Source: Erysipelotrichaceae bacterium UBA2227 (lineage in GTDB: Bacteria; Bacillota_I; Bacilli_A; Erysipelotrichales; Erysipelotrichaceae). Taken from it: a stretch of 64,000 nucleotides of DNA. The notes below the pieces were generated by a model. The model was not told where the DNA came from, did no database searches, and saw only the letters and a list, made by a program, of their open reading frames with translations. This document shows positions 51,669 through 61,484 of this stretch, one piece after another; position 1 is the first letter of the stretch; the number at the start of each line of letters is the position of its first letter. The stretch covers positions 766 to 64,765 of the forward strand of contig DDYT01000033.1 in the NCBI GenBank assembly GCA_002348095.1. Direction: 5' to 3'. The translations under genes and the position numbers were made by a program.

Positions 51669-52396
51669 TCAGAAGAAATGCCCGGCTGGATCAGCCATTG
51701 CCGATGTCACGGTTGCGTGTTTATCTGCTTGTTTTGAACTATTTTATCGGATACCTGTTTGTTTATCCTTTTATCGGCGTCATGATTTCCTATCTTCTAA
51801 CCGGTAAATCCGATGCCATGACTGCGGAAGCGGCAGTCGGGATTTATGTCTTTTTAATACTGGTGTCCGTATTGATTGCCTGGCCGATTTTTCAGGAATC
51901 TTTTCGTATGGCGAAAAACCGTTGGTGGAGTCATCTGAAGAAACTGCCGGTAAATTATCTTCTGATGTTTGGCTCATTGATTGCGGTCAATATTTCAATC
52001 AAAGCACTGACCGGAATCGAGACGAGTGCAAATCAGGAGTTGGTTTTTGAAAGTTTCAAACAGTCTCCGGGACTGATTGTTTTTGCAGCCGTGATCATGG
52101 CACCGATCGTTGAGGAACTTGTCTTTCGCGGCGGACTGTACCGTGCGTTACGCAACCGCTATTCATTCAAACGGGCTGCGCTGATCAGTATGTTCACCTT
52201 TGGGTTTATCCATGTATTTGCTTCACTTTTATCCGGAAATTTTTCTGATTTATGGAATATTTTCACCTATATGGCGATGGGTTTCTTTTTTGTCAAGATT
52301 TATGAAGAGACCGGCTCGGTGTTTCCGGCAATCTTTTTGCATCTGATCAATAATGCGATCGCATTGAGCATCATGTGGCTAGGGACGATGCTATGA
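51665..52396 (+). CDS. CPBP-family intramembrane metalloprotease
   Basis: A 243-aa membrane protein of the CAAX-protease/bacteriocin-processing family. Glu-rich motif IVEELVFRGGLYRAL (EExxxR), TFGFIHVFASL (histidine) and LHLINNAIAL (HxxxN) are the three catalytic motifs. Function in this organism is unknown. It is sandwiched between mnmA and recD2 with overlaps on both sides. Confidence 0.85.
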   Translation: MIRRNARLDQPLPMSRLRVYLLVLNYFIGYLFVYPFIGVMISYLLTGKSDAMTAEAAVGIYVFLILVSVLIAWPIFQESFRMAKNRWWSHLKKLPVNYLLMFGSLIAVNISIKALTGIETSANQELVFESFKQSPGLIVFAAVIMAPIVEELVFRGGLYRALRNRYSFKRAALISMFTFGFIHVFASLLSGNFSDLWNIFTYMAMGFFFVKIYEETGSVFPAIFLHLINNAIALSIMWLGTML

Positions 52397-54564
52397 GCGA
52401 AACGGCCATTATCACCGGAAAAATCCGCCAAGTGCTCTTTCGCAGTGAAAGCAACTCGTTTACCGTATTGCGTTTTCGTTTGTATGAACTGACTGAGAAG
52501 GATATCTTTGTTACGGGGTATTTACCGCAACTGCCCAAGGATATCCTTTTTGAGTTTACCGGTTCCTACATCGATCATCCCAAATACGGTATGCAGTTTT
52601 CAATACAGAGTTACCGCCGGCTGTTACCTTCGGATAAAGACTCGATCGTCCGTTATTTGTCTTCACCGCTGTTTCCCGGGGTGGGCAGGGTTTTGGCTCA
52701 GCGCATCGTTGACACATATGGCGAGGATGTGCTGATGATGATCCGCAATGATCCTGAAATCAGCCTGGAAGTTTCCGGTATGAACCCCAAAAAGCGGGAA
52801 GTCATCATCCAGGGGGTTTGTACACAGGACAATCTGGAAGAAGCTGTCCGTTTCTTTACGACTCATGGACTTGGCATTCGCAATATCATGAAAATCGATC
52901 AGATTTATGGTGAGAAAGCATTGGATCTGATTCGGGAAAATCCCTATCGGCTGATCGATGAAGTCGATGGCATCGGATTTGCGATTGCCGACAAACTGGC
53001 TCTTTCGATGGGGTTCGATGCAGAACATCCTTTGCGTAAAGAAGCTGCCATCGTCTCTGTTATCATGGATACCTGCATGTCCAGCGGCGATTCCTATACA
53101 GATATGGAAACGCTGGCGTATCGATGCACGCGGAATTTCGGAGAGTGGCTCTTTGACATAGAAGAAATTATTTCTCGGCTGATTGAAAAGGGCAAAGTCG
53201 TTGAAGAAGAAGGCAGGCTCTACCATCATTCGCAATTTAAAGCTGAAGTTGATATTGCACATTTCTTTGAGACTTTTCCGCTGCGCACTTTTGATCACAG
53301 CGATCGGGATGTCGAAGAGTTGCTCAGTGATTTTGAAACGCGCATCGGCATCGAGTATGATGATATTCAGCGTCAGGCGGTCTTAAGCTTTTTTACGGAA
53401 GATGTCATGATTTTGACCGGCGGACCGGGAACCGGAAAGACGACCATCGTTCAAGGCATCATTGATGTATGTAAAAAACGCTATCCGAGTTACGAAATCA
53501 TATGTTGCGCTCCCACCGGAAAGGCTGCCAAGCGTATGAAAGAAGTTACCGGAAACTTTGCGACGACCATCCACGCTTTATTGAAATGGAATCTGGAAAC
53601 CAATACCTTTGGCAAAAATGTATCCGATCCGCTGATGGCGGATGTACTGATCATCGATGAGTTCTCTATGGTCGATGCCTGGCTGATGGCACAGTTGGCT
53701 TTGGCGAGCGGTTATGTTCGCAAGATTCTGTTTATCGGGGATGAAGATCAGCTTCCTTCTGTGGCCTGTGGCAGTGTCTTGCGCGATATGATTGCTTCCA
53801 AACGTTTTTTAACGGTGAGATTGCAACACATTTACCGTCAAAAGGAGGGTTCTGATGTCATATCCCTGGCCCATCAGGTCAAAGAGGGATATTTCGATGA
53901 GTCCATGTGTAAAAATGATGTGCGCTTTTTCCATGCGAAGCCATATGATGTCAAAGATCTGATTTTGCGGATCGTTGAAGAAGCTATGCTGAAGGGGTAT
54001 CGTATCCAGGATATCCAGGTGCTTGCCGCAAAATACAGCGGTCCTGCGGGGATCGATGCCCTGAATCACGCCTTACAGAAACTGTGCAATCCACCTTCGG
54101 ACAAAAAACGCGAATTACAGGTCGGATACCGTCTGTATCGTGAGGGCGATAAGATTTTACAGCTTAAAAATCAGCCGAGCGATGATGTTTATAACGGGGA
54201 TATCGGTATCCTGGTTGAAATCATTTATGCATCAGAAGATGAAAACAATCAAAACCGCATGATCGTTGATTTCGATGGGATCATCGTCGAATACTCGCCG
54301 GAGTGGTTCATCAATATTACCCACGCCTACTGTATCAGCGTTCACAAAGCGCAGGGAAGCGAATATCCGATCGTGATCATGGCGGCCATCCTTGAGTACG
54401 GTCAAATGTTACAACGCCGTCTGATGTATACCGGGATCACCCGGGCGAGCCGTTCGCTGATTTTGGTCGGACAAAAAACCGCTTTTGAAAAAGCGGTTTC
54501 GACGGTCGATAAAGACACAAGGCGGACCTATTTAAAGTGGCGGCTGATCGAAGTGCTTACTTAG
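52393..54564 (+). CDS. recD2: RecD2-type DNA helicase
   Basis: 5'-3' SF1B helicase involved in replication-fork repair, 723 aa. An N-terminal OB/HhH region (about 1-200), Walker A LTGGPGTGKTTIV, Walker B DVLIIDEFSM, FIGDEDQLPSV, and the C-terminal HKAQGSEYPIV and YTGITRASRSLILVG motifs. The long N-terminal extension separates it from RecD of RecBCD. ATG 52393 overlaps the protease stop. Its 3' end overlaps the opposite-strand C39 gene by 8 bases. Confidence 0.94.
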   Translation: MSETAIITGKIRQVLFRSESNSFTVLRFRLYELTEKDIFVTGYLPQLPKDILFEFTGSYIDHPKYGMQFSIQSYRRLLPSDKDSIVRYLSSPLFPGVGRVLAQRIVDTYGEDVLMMIRNDPEISLEVSGMNPKKREVIIQGVCTQDNLEEAVRFFTTHGLGIRNIMKIDQIYGEKALDLIRENPYRLIDEVDGIGFAIADKLALSMGFDAEHPLRKEAAIVSVIMDTCMSSGDSYTDMETLAYRCTRNFGEWLFDIEEIISRLIEKGKVVEEEGRLYHHSQFKAEVDIAHFFETFPLRTFDHSDRDVEELLSDFETRIGIEYDDIQRQAVLSFFTEDVMILTGGPGTGKTTIVQGIIDVCKKRYPSYEIICCAPTGKAAKRMKEVTGNFATTIHALLKWNLETNTFGKNVSDPLMADVLIIDEFSMVDAWLMAQLALASGYVRKILFIGDEDQLPSVACGSVLRDMIASKRFLTVRLQHIYRQKEGSDVISLAHQVKEGYFDESMCKNDVRFFHAKPYDVKDLILRIVEEAMLKGYRIQDIQVLAAKYSGPAGIDALNHALQKLCNPPSDKKRELQVGYRLYREGDKILQLKNQPSDDVYNGDIGILVEIIYASEDENNQNRMIVDFDGIIVEYSPEWFINITHAYCISVHKAQGSEYPIVIMAAILEYGQMLQRRLMYTGITRASRSLILVGQKTAFEKAVSTVDKDTRRTYLKWRLIEVLT

Positions 54565-55306
54565 CTTTGGGATAAATCACGACGGCCTGATTGTACCATT
54601 GCAATATCGAGGCTAACAGCGCATCAGCTTCATAATAGCGATTGAATCCTTTTGGGGTGCCGTCGGTGTAGGCAGCGCCCCAATTATTGGGATCATAGAC
54701 TTCGAAATACGTCTTATTATCGACGATGACATATCCCTTCAGAACAAAATAGTGGCCGGTGACATAATCATAAAAACGATTGGTACGCTGGTTTTCGTTC
54801 GTATTACGGGGAATGATGTCCATGTTGTTATTGATGATCGCGATATTACCGGCATCAATAATAAACATCAGGTCATATTTGTCTTCGATCGTTTTCATCT
54901 GATACACGATTTTGTACTTTTCCAGCGATCCGTTGATATCTTCGCCATACCACCAGCCCCCCAACGGTCGAAAGTCCTTGCGGATATCTTCGCCGGTCAA
55001 TGAAAAACTCTTGTCGACCCATCGGCCGACCATCTGAATCGAAGTAGGACCGCAATTGTTTCCGGAATGAATGCCGGTGTCCCCCTGATCATAAAACCAG
55101 AGATAATCACGGTCATTGCTTTTATATACCGATATATTCTTGCCTAATCCCCATGTCTCTACGTTTGCATAAAGATTTTTCTGATGCTCAGTAGGGTCGA
55201 TGATGCCATCCGGCGTTTTGTCATTTGACAGCAAACGGAAACTGAACCCAATCGTTACCAGGGTAAGTAAGAGCAAACCTATGAGCCAATATCGACGTCT
55301 GTTCAT
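54557..55306 (-). CDS. Membrane-anchored C39-like peptidase family protein
   Basis: A 249-aa exported protein: an N-terminal signal anchor (YWLIGLLLLTLVTIGFSF), then a papain-like C39_2 domain with the likely triad Cys85 in NNCGPTS, His185 in TGHYFVLKGY and Asp205 in YDPNNWG. It may cleave surface peptides or cell-wall peptides. No bacteriocin exporter is adjacent. It is transcribed alone, away from the alaS leader. Confidence 0.8.
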   Translation of the reverse strand: MNRRRYWLIGLLLLTLVTIGFSFRLLSNDKTPDGIIDPTEHQKNLYANVETWGLGKNISVYKSNDRDYLWFYDQGDTGIHSGNNCGPTSIQMVGRWVDKSFSLTGEDIRKDFRPLGGWWYGEDINGSLEKYKIVYQMKTIEDKYDLMFIIDAGNIAIINNNMDIIPRNTNENQRTNRFYDYVTGHYFVLKGYVIVDNKTYFEVYDPNNWGAAYTDGTPKGFNRYYEADALLASILQWYNQAVVIYPKAK

Positions 55307-55359
55307 ATCAACCTCACCTTTTCTGGTTCTATTCTATCATAAAACTGATTTTGTTGTTG

Positions 55360-55388
55360 TTGAACGATTGTACAGGGTATGCTATAAT
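55360..55388 (+). promoter_or_regulatory. Promoter of alaS
   Basis: TTGAAC (55360-55365) and TATAAT (55383-55388), spacer 17, with TGC extended -10. Confidence 0.85.
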
Positions 55389-55393
55389 TCGTC

Positions 55394-55604
55394 TGTAAAT
55401 CGCTGATGAAGCCGAGTAATCTCAATCAAGCCTGCAGAGAGGAAACGGATGGTGCAAGTTTCCGGTATTGACAGATGAAGCTACTTCGAAGAGGAATTAA
55501 AATTTCCCGTCCACGTCACGTTACGACATAAGAGGTGCACGCTTTGGCGTGAATCAGGATGGTACCGCGATACTTTCGTTCCTGTAGTTTGGGAACTTTT
55601 TTTT
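55394..55604 (+). ncRNA. T-box leader of alaS (specifier GCT, alanine)
   Basis: T-box CAGGATGGTACCGCG at 55555-55569. The terminator hairpin GTTCC / GGAAC follows (55578-55582 / 55592-55596) with eight T. In stem I the likely specifier is GCT (55480-55482), followed by A. The leader fills the 55307-55619 gap together with its promoter. Confidence 0.9.
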
Positions 55605-55622
55605 ATGAAAAGGAGAAACATG

Positions 55623-58250
55623 ATGAAACAACTGACAGGCAATCAAATCAGACAAATGTTCTTGGATTATTTTAAAAGTCAAGGCCACATGATCGAACCG
55701 GGAGCTTCACTGATTCCGATCAACGATCCGACGCTTTTATGGATCAACTCCGGGGTCGCAGCTTTGAAGAAGTATTTTGACGGTTCCGTCAAACCGGCCA
55801 ACAATCGAATTGCCAATGCACAGAAGTCGATTAGGACCAACGATATCGAAAATGTCGGAAAGACGGCCCGCCATCATACTTTTTTCGAGATGCTCGGCAA
55901 CTTTTCGATTGGTGATTATTTTAAAGAGGAAGCCCTTCAGTTTGCCTGGGAATTTCTGACCAGTGAAAAATGGATCGGTTTTGACAAAAACAAGCTGTAT
56001 GTCACTGTTCATCCCTCGGATGAGGAAGCATATCGGATTTGGACCGATATCATCGGTTTTGATCCGAAGCGGATATTAAAGTCAGAAGAGAATTACTGGC
56101 AGATCGGCGAAGGACCCTGCGGTCCAAACTCGGAAATTTATGTTGACCGAGGTGAGAAATATGATCCGCAAGGGTTAGGTGAGCGTTTGTTTTTTGAAGA
56201 AATCGAAAACGACCGATACATCGAAGTGTGGAATGTCGTGTTTTCGCAATACGATGGTAAAGAAGGGGTGCCGCGCAGTGAATACAAGGAACTGCCGCAG
56301 CGTAATATCGATACCGGGATGGGATTTGAGCGTCTGACCTGTCTTGTGCAGCAAGTGGAAACCAACTTCGATACGGATATTTTCATGCCGATCATCACCG
56401 CTACCGAGACATTTGCGAAAGTATCCTACAAAGACTTTCCGATGGCGTACCGGGTCATTGCCGACCACATCCGAACGGTGACCTTTGCGCTGAGTGACGG
56501 GGCTTTGTTTGCCAATGAAGGCCGCGGCTATGTCTTACGCCGGATCTTGCGCAGGGCAGTCCGTTACGGTATAAAAATCGGTATCAGCGGTTCTTTTATG
56601 TACAAACTGGTGCATGTAGTTGCGGATGCCATGGAAGATTTTTACCCGTATCTTCAGGAGAAAACCGGTTTAGTCAGTAAATTAGTTAAGGCAGAGGAAG
56701 AGCGTTTTCATGCAACCTTGCAGGACGGAGAGAACCTGCTGCACAATGTATTAAATAAACTGCAAGGAAACGTACTCGATGGTAAGACAGTATTCAAACT
56801 GTATGACACCTATGGATTTCCGGTCGAACTGACCAAAGAAATCGCAGAGGAGAACAGTTTTGTCTTGGATATGGATGGGTTTAATCAAGAGATGGAAGCG
56901 CAGCGTGCCCGTGCCCGGGCAGCCCGCGAGGAAATCGAGTCGATGTCTTCACAATCCGTCGATCTGATGAATTTTACGCTTCAATCTGAGTTTTTGGGCT
57001 ATGAGTCGATGAAAAATCATGCCGTAGTGGTCGGTTTGTTTAAAAACGGCCGTGCTGTCGAGGTTTTGACCGACCAAGGGGAAGTCATTTTGGATAAAAC
57101 CTGTTTTTATGCGGAGAGCGGCGGTCAGGTAGCGGACACGGGTACTTTTTCAGGAGACTGGGGATTGGCGATTGTCAGCGATGTGCAGAAAGCACCGCGC
57201 AAACAGCACTTACACAGTGTTGATGTATCTTCCGGTGAGTTACGTTTAGGGGATAAAGTAATTGCGGAAATCGATGCTGAGCGGCGACTGCGTATCATGT
57301 CCAATCACAGTTCGGCGCACTTATTGCAGGCGGCATTAAAGAAAATCGTCGGAACGCACATTGCACAGGCCGGATCGTTTGTCAGTGATGAGTATATGCG
57401 TTTTGACTTTACCCATTATGAGAAAGTCAGTGACAGTCAGATCAAAGAAATCGAGGCATTAGTGAATAAGGAGATTTTTGCCCAGCATCCGGTGTCGGTC
57501 GAGTTTATGAACATCGATGATGCGAAAGGCCGCGGTGCCACGGCTTTGTTCGATGAAAAATATGAAGATGTCGTCCGGGTCGTATCGATGGGGGATGTAT
57601 CGATGGAATTATGCGGCGGGACTCATGTAAGCAATACCAAGGAAATCGGCGTATTCAAGATCGACAGTGAAGAAAGCATCGGTTCTGGTATACGCCGGAT
57701 CACTACCAAGACCGGAATGAAAGCCTATCTGGATTTCGTGGCGTTGGAAAGTCAGTTGGAAACCATTGCTCATTTGGTGCGTATGCAATCGACGGTCAAT
57801 CTGGAAAGCAAGATTGCCGCAATGTTAGAGGAAGCTGCCGATACCAAGCGCGAACTTGATAAACTTACGTTTAAAATGTTGCAAATGAAAGCGCAGGAAT
57901 TATCTCAAAAGGCGGTGGCTCATGGTGGATTGAATATATTGCTTGCTGCAGTTGAGGAAACGGATACCCATGGTTTAAAAACGCTCAGCGAAGCATTGAA
58001 ACGACTGGTTCCGGATGGATTGGTTTTCTTGTGGCTGAAAGAATCCGAAAAGGTGACCTTTGTGGTCAGTTGCAGCCCCAAAGCCATCGCTGCAGGCTTT
58101 AAGGCCGGGGAATTGGCGAAGGAAGCGGCACAGATTACCGGAGGCAATGGCGGGGGCCGTCCGGACTTTGCGCAGTCCGGAGGAAAGGAAGTTTCGAAAC
58201 TGTCTTTCGCGATTGAAACTGTCCGTCTGAAATTAGGTTTAAGTCTTTAA
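55623..58250 (+). CDS. alaS: Alanyl-tRNA synthetase
   Basis: Charges tRNA-Ala, 875 aa. Class II core at the N-terminus (GHMIEPGASLIP, RTNDIENVGKTARHHTFFEMLGNFS), editing domain with HSSAHLLQAAL and CGGTH zinc ligands, and a C-Ala/DHHA1 domain ending GGNGGGRPDFAQSGGK. ATG 55623 has the better spacing from AGGAG (55611-55615) than ATG 55620; ATG 55605 lies before that site. Confidence 0.96.
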   Translation: MKQLTGNQIRQMFLDYFKSQGHMIEPGASLIPINDPTLLWINSGVAALKKYFDGSVKPANNRIANAQKSIRTNDIENVGKTARHHTFFEMLGNFSIGDYFKEEALQFAWEFLTSEKWIGFDKNKLYVTVHPSDEEAYRIWTDIIGFDPKRILKSEENYWQIGEGPCGPNSEIYVDRGEKYDPQGLGERLFFEEIENDRYIEVWNVVFSQYDGKEGVPRSEYKELPQRNIDTGMGFERLTCLVQQVETNFDTDIFMPIITATETFAKVSYKDFPMAYRVIADHIRTVTFALSDGALFANEGRGYVLRRILRRAVRYGIKIGISGSFMYKLVHVVADAMEDFYPYLQEKTGLVSKLVKAEEERFHATLQDGENLLHNVLNKLQGNVLDGKTVFKLYDTYGFPVELTKEIAEENSFVLDMDGFNQEMEAQRARARAAREEIESMSSQSVDLMNFTLQSEFLGYESMKNHAVVVGLFKNGRAVEVLTDQGEVILDKTCFYAESGGQVADTGTFSGDWGLAIVSDVQKAPRKQHLHSVDVSSGELRLGDKVIAEIDAERRLRIMSNHSSAHLLQAALKKIVGTHIAQAGSFVSDEYMRFDFTHYEKVSDSQIKEIEALVNKEIFAQHPVSVEFMNIDDAKGRGATALFDEKYEDVVRVVSMGDVSMELCGGTHVSNTKEIGVFKIDSEESIGSGIRRITTKTGMKAYLDFVALESQLETIAHLVRMQSTVNLESKIAAMLEEAADTKRELDKLTFKMLQMKAQELSQKAVAHGGLNILLAAVEETDTHGLKTLSEALKRLVPDGLVFLWLKESEKVTFVVSCSPKAIAAGFKAGELAKEAAQITGGNGGGRPDFAQSGGKEVSKLSFAIETVRLKLGLSL

Positions 58251-58296
58251 TTCTTTTTAACTTTGAGGTAGAATGTACACAAGGAGGGGATCAACG

Positions 58297-58557
58297 ATGA
58301 ACAAACAGAATACCGAAACGATGGCTTTCAAGTCGGAGGCTGTGCGTAAAGAAAACATCAAGCATGTGTTACGTCTTGTTAAGGATGTACTGGAGGAAAG
58401 AGGGTACAATGCCGTCAATCAGTTGTCGGGATATTTGATTTCCAATGATCCCGCATATATTTCCAGTTTTAAAAATGCCCGAAGCGTCATTCAGTCGATC
58501 GAGCGTTATGAAATCATTGAAGAACTGGTGCGCAGTTACCTGGAAGATGGCGAATGA
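58297..58557 (+). CDS. ireB: IreB-family regulatory phosphoprotein (UPF0297)
   Basis: An 86-aa protein homologous to IreB/YrzL, a substrate of the IreK-type Ser/Thr kinase and modulator of cell-wall stress and cephalosporin resistance in enterococci. KENIKHVLRLVKDVLEERGYNAVNQLSGYLISNDPAYI is the family core. ATG 58297 follows AAGGAGGGG. It is first in ireB-ruvX-yrzB-mltG, the standard Firmicutes order. Confidence 0.93.
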   Translation: MNKQNTETMAFKSEAVRKENIKHVLRLVKDVLEERGYNAVNQLSGYLISNDPAYISSFKNARSVIQSIERYEIIEELVRSYLEDGE

Positions 58558-58970
58558 AACGTCTGATCGGTTTGGATTTGGGGAGTAAAACGGTCGGTGT
58601 CGCCATCAGTGATCCGCTGGGAATGCTGGCACGTACGCTGACGACGGTTCGTTTTGACTCATATGATTTTGAGAGTGCCTGCAAGAAAGTCATGGAAATA
58701 TGCAGTCAAAACGGAGTCAGTGATGTTGTTTTGGGGTTACCAAGGCATATGAATGGTGATATCGGTGAAAGCGGTCAGATGGCGTTGGATTTTAAAGAAA
58801 TGCTTTTAGAAGCCGGGTTATCAACCGTGACGATGTGGGATGAACGTCTGACCACGGCAGCTGCTCAGAAAATGCTGATCAGCGCGGACGTTTCGCGAAA
58901 AAAGCGCAAAGAAGTGATTGATCAGGTAGCGGCAGCAGGTATTTTGCAGAGTTATCTGGATCGTAAATAA
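58554..58970 (+). CDS. ruvX: Holliday junction resolvase-like RuvX (YqgF)
   Basis: RNase H-fold nuclease, 138 aa; the family is linked to pre-16S rRNA 5' processing. LIGLDLGSKTVGVAISD at the N-terminus has the first catalytic Asp, VLGLPRHMNGDIG the middle motif and DERLTTAAAQ the third acidic site. It overlaps ireB by 4 bases. Confidence 0.95.
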   Translation: MKRLIGLDLGSKTVGVAISDPLGMLARTLTTVRFDSYDFESACKKVMEICSQNGVSDVVLGLPRHMNGDIGESGQMALDFKEMLLEAGLSTVTMWDERLTTAAAQKMLISADVSRKKRKEVIDQVAAAGILQSYLDRK

Positions 58971-58983
58971 AGGAGGATTCGCT

Positions 58984-59244
58984 ATGGAATCGAATACATT
59001 GTTTGTCATCGATGATGCAGGCAACGAGATTGAGATGGAAGTATTGTTTACCTTTGAAAATGAGGAAAACGGTCATAAGTACGTACTGTATTTCAATCCT
59101 GAAGATGAGTCCGGTGAGGTGTTCGCATCAATTTATGATGATGAAGGGAATCTGAGTCCGATTGAAAATGAAGAGGAATGGGCATTGGTCGAAGAAGTTT
59201 TCAATGCCTTCGGAAGTGAAGAAGATGAAGAAAAGGTTAGCTAA
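58984..59244 (+). CDS. yrzB: DUF1292 protein YrzB
   Basis: An 86-aa acidic protein of the UPF0473/DUF1292 family (FVIDDAGNEIEMEVLFTFE, NGHKYVLYFNPEDESGEVFASIYDDEG). Function unknown. AAGGAGGA precedes ATG 58984. It overlaps mltG by 20 bases. Confidence 0.9.
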   Translation: MESNTLFVIDDAGNEIEMEVLFTFENEENGHKYVLYFNPEDESGEVFASIYDDEGNLSPIENEEEWALVEEVFNAFGSEEDEEKVS

Positions 59245-60280
59245 GTTTTTCCTTTGGTTTCTGGTATTGGTTTTAGCGGCAGGCGCAACTGCGGGAATCA
59301 TGTTCAACGATTTATCCAAACCGGCAGCGGATCAAAGCGATGCCGTTTTATTTGAGATTAAATCCGGTGATGTCTTGCGGAAAGTAGCTGCAAACCTGCA
59401 AGAAGCGGGTATCGTCCGATCCTCGCTGGTGGTCGAGCTGGTAGCAAGAACCGAGAATCTGACCGGACTGAAAGCCGGGGTGTTTGTCGTTGATAAAAAC
59501 TGGTCTGTCAAAGAGATTTTGACAACGCTCAATGATTCGACCAAGACAATCGTCGATACTGTGAGAATCACCTTTCCGGAAGGGGATTGGGCACGTGACT
59601 TTGCCCGCAAGCTTTCAAATCTGACTTCTGTCGAAAAACAGCAGTTGTTGGACCTTTGGAACGATGAAACTTTTTTACGTGAGCTTATGACCCGGTATGA
59701 GTTTTTAACTGAAGATATCCTGAATCCGAAAACACGCATCCGTTTGGAGGGATACCTGTTCCCAAATACCTATGAATTTTTTGTCAACACCAATCCAAGG
59801 GAAGTGACGTTTAAAATTTTGGATCAGACCAAACGGATTTATGAAAAATACAAACCACAGTTTCAGCAGTCACCGCTGTCTGTGCATGAAGTCTTTATCA
59901 TGGCTTCCATCGTTCAGTATGAAGCGCGGACACTGGATGATATGAAGAAAATCGCGAGCGTGTTTTTTAACCGCCTGGAAATCAATATGCCCTTACAGGC
60001 ATCGCCCACGATCTGCTACTCGCTCTATGATTTCACTTCGTGGCGTGACTGTGAGTCAAATCCCAACATTGAATCACCTTACAATACCTATAAGTATCGC
60101 GGATTGCCCATCGGACCGATCATGAACCCGGGTGAATGGGCTATTTTGGCGGTTCTTGAGCCGGCAGACACCGATTACTATTATTTCATGGCTGATGTTT
60201 ACGGAGGGGGTACAATTCATTTTGCCCGTACTTATGCCGAACATAAAGCGAATGTAGACAAATATCTCAGAGGAAGGTAA
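59225..60280 (+). CDS. mltG: Endolytic murein transglycosylase MltG
   Basis: Membrane-anchored lytic transglycosylase that ends glycan strands during cell-wall growth, 351 aa. One N-terminal helix (FFLWFLVLVLAAGATAGIMF), a LysM-like/YceG N-domain, and the catalytic region MASIVQYEARTLDDMKKIASVFFNRL with the conserved glutamate in QYEA. The first Glu of the usual SIVEKET-like stretch is Gln, but the conserved catalytic position is kept. ATG 59225 is the first codon matching the signal-anchor start; its ribosome site is weak, fitting coupling with yrzB. Confidence 0.92.
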   Translation: MKKRLAKFFLWFLVLVLAAGATAGIMFNDLSKPAADQSDAVLFEIKSGDVLRKVAANLQEAGIVRSSLVVELVARTENLTGLKAGVFVVDKNWSVKEILTTLNDSTKTIVDTVRITFPEGDWARDFARKLSNLTSVEKQQLLDLWNDETFLRELMTRYEFLTEDILNPKTRIRLEGYLFPNTYEFFVNTNPREVTFKILDQTKRIYEKYKPQFQQSPLSVHEVFIMASIVQYEARTLDDMKKIASVFFNRLEINMPLQASPTICYSLYDFTSWRDCESNPNIESPYNTYKYRGLPIGPIMNPGEWAILAVLEPADTDYYYFMADVYGGGTIHFARTYAEHKANVDKYLRGR

Positions 60281-60291
60281 GTTATTAAGTT

Positions 60292-60924
60292 ATGCTAAAA
60301 CCTGTAATTATCGGAATCGCCGGAGGAAGTGCGTCCGGGAAAACATCGATCGCCAAACGTTTGAAGAAGGCATTTGAAGAGACTAACTCGGTATACATCA
60401 TCCGTCAGGATGATTATTACAGTGATCAAAGCCATATGCCCTTTGAGCAGCGGCTGCTGACGAATTACGACCACCCGTTTGCTTTTGATAATGATCTGCT
60501 CGTCGAGCATCTGGACAAACTGGCCAATCGCGAGTGTGTAGAGAAGCCGACCTACGATTTTATAAACCATACGCGCAGCAATGAAACAGAAATCGTTTTG
60601 CCCAGCGATGTCATCGTTTTGGAAGGTTTGTTTGTGCTGGAGGATGCCCGCATCCGTCAGCGTCTGGACATAAAAATCTATGTGGATACCCCGGCAGATG
60701 TCCGGTTCATCCGTCGATTGGTCAGGGATGTCCGAGATCGCGGCCGTACACTGGATTCGGTCGTGCATCAGTATACGACCACGGTCCGTCTGATGCATGA
60801 GCAGTTTATCGAACCCACCAAACGGTATGCGGATGTCATCGTCCCTGAGGGCGGGAAAAATGAAGTCGCGATTGATTTACTGACAACGAAAATCAGTAGC
60901 ATCATCCGTGAGAATATGCTATAA
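60292..60924 (+). CDS. udk: Uridine kinase
   Basis: Pyrimidine salvage enzyme, 210 aa. P-loop [34 protein letters not shown] and [13 protein letters not shown] are family motifs. GAGGAAGGTAAG lies upstream. Its stop overlaps the greA -10. Confidence 0.94.
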   Translation: MLKPVIIGIAGGSASGKTSIAKRLKKAFEETNSVYIIRQDDYYSDQSHMPFEQRLLTNYDHPFAFDNDLLVEHLDKLANRECVEKPTYDFINHTRSNETEIVLPSDVIVLEGLFVLEDARIRQRLDIKIYVDTPADVRFIRRLVRDVRDRGRTLDSVVHQYTTTVRLMHEQFIEPTKRYADVIVPEGGKNEVAIDLLTTKISSIIRENML

Positions 60925-60925
60925 T
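60917..60925 (+). promoter_or_regulatory. Extended -10 promoter of greA
   Basis: TGCTATAAT at 60917-60925, overlapping the udk stop; -35 is poor. Confidence 0.6.
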
Positions 60926-60949
60926 GTCGCAAGTTAGGAGTTGAACCCC

Positions 60950-61420
60950 ATGGCACAAGAAAAAGTTTTAGTTACTCAAGAGGGATTGCAGGAGCTTATC
61001 AAGGAGCAGCAGCATTTGATTCATGTCGTCCGTAAGGAAGTCATTGAAGATTTGCAGGCAGCCCGCGCTCAAGGCGATTTGTCGGAAAATGCCGATTACG
61101 ATGCAGCCCGTGACCGTCAGGCACGTGTGGAAGCCCGTATCCGTGAACTTGAAAATATGTTGAACAACATCGAGATCATCGATGAAAAACGTGGTGGGCA
61201 GAAAGTCATCCGCTTAGGAACGACCTTTACCATTTTGGACTATGAAACCAATGCGGAAGAAACGTACACGATCGTCGGTTCGGTCGAGTCCGATCCGCTC
61301 AACGGAAAACTGTCAAACGTGACACCGTTGGCCCAGGCGTTAATGGATAAGAAATCCGGCGATGAAGTTACGGTCAATGTCGATTCACCGTATACAGTTA
61401 AAATCTTAAGCATCGAATAA
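60950..61420 (+). CDS. greA: Transcription elongation factor GreA
   Basis: Rescues stalled RNA polymerase by stimulating RNA cleavage, 156 aa. Coiled-coil tip AARAQGDLSENADYDAARDRQ carries the acidic residues, and the C-terminal FKBP-like domain has RLGTTFTILDYETNAEETYTIVG. ATG 60950 follows TAGGAG; an in-frame TTG at 60941 would leave no room for a site. Confidence 0.96.
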   Translation: MAQEKVLVTQEGLQELIKEQQHLIHVVRKEVIEDLQAARAQGDLSENADYDAARDRQARVEARIRELENMLNNIEIIDEKRGGQKVIRLGTTFTILDYETNAEETYTIVGSVESDPLNGKLSNVTPLAQALMDKKSGDEVTVNVDSPYTVKILSIE

Positions 61421-61441
61421 GCACTTCGGTGCTTTTTTTTT
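61419..61441 (+). terminator. Terminator after greA
   Basis: AAGCAC / GTGCTT stem with a stable TTCG tetraloop, then a T run; the greA stop overlaps the 5' arm. Confidence 0.9.
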
Positions 61442-61484
61442 GGAAATCGGCGGCAGTTGACGTAATTAAGAATGAGGTGATCCT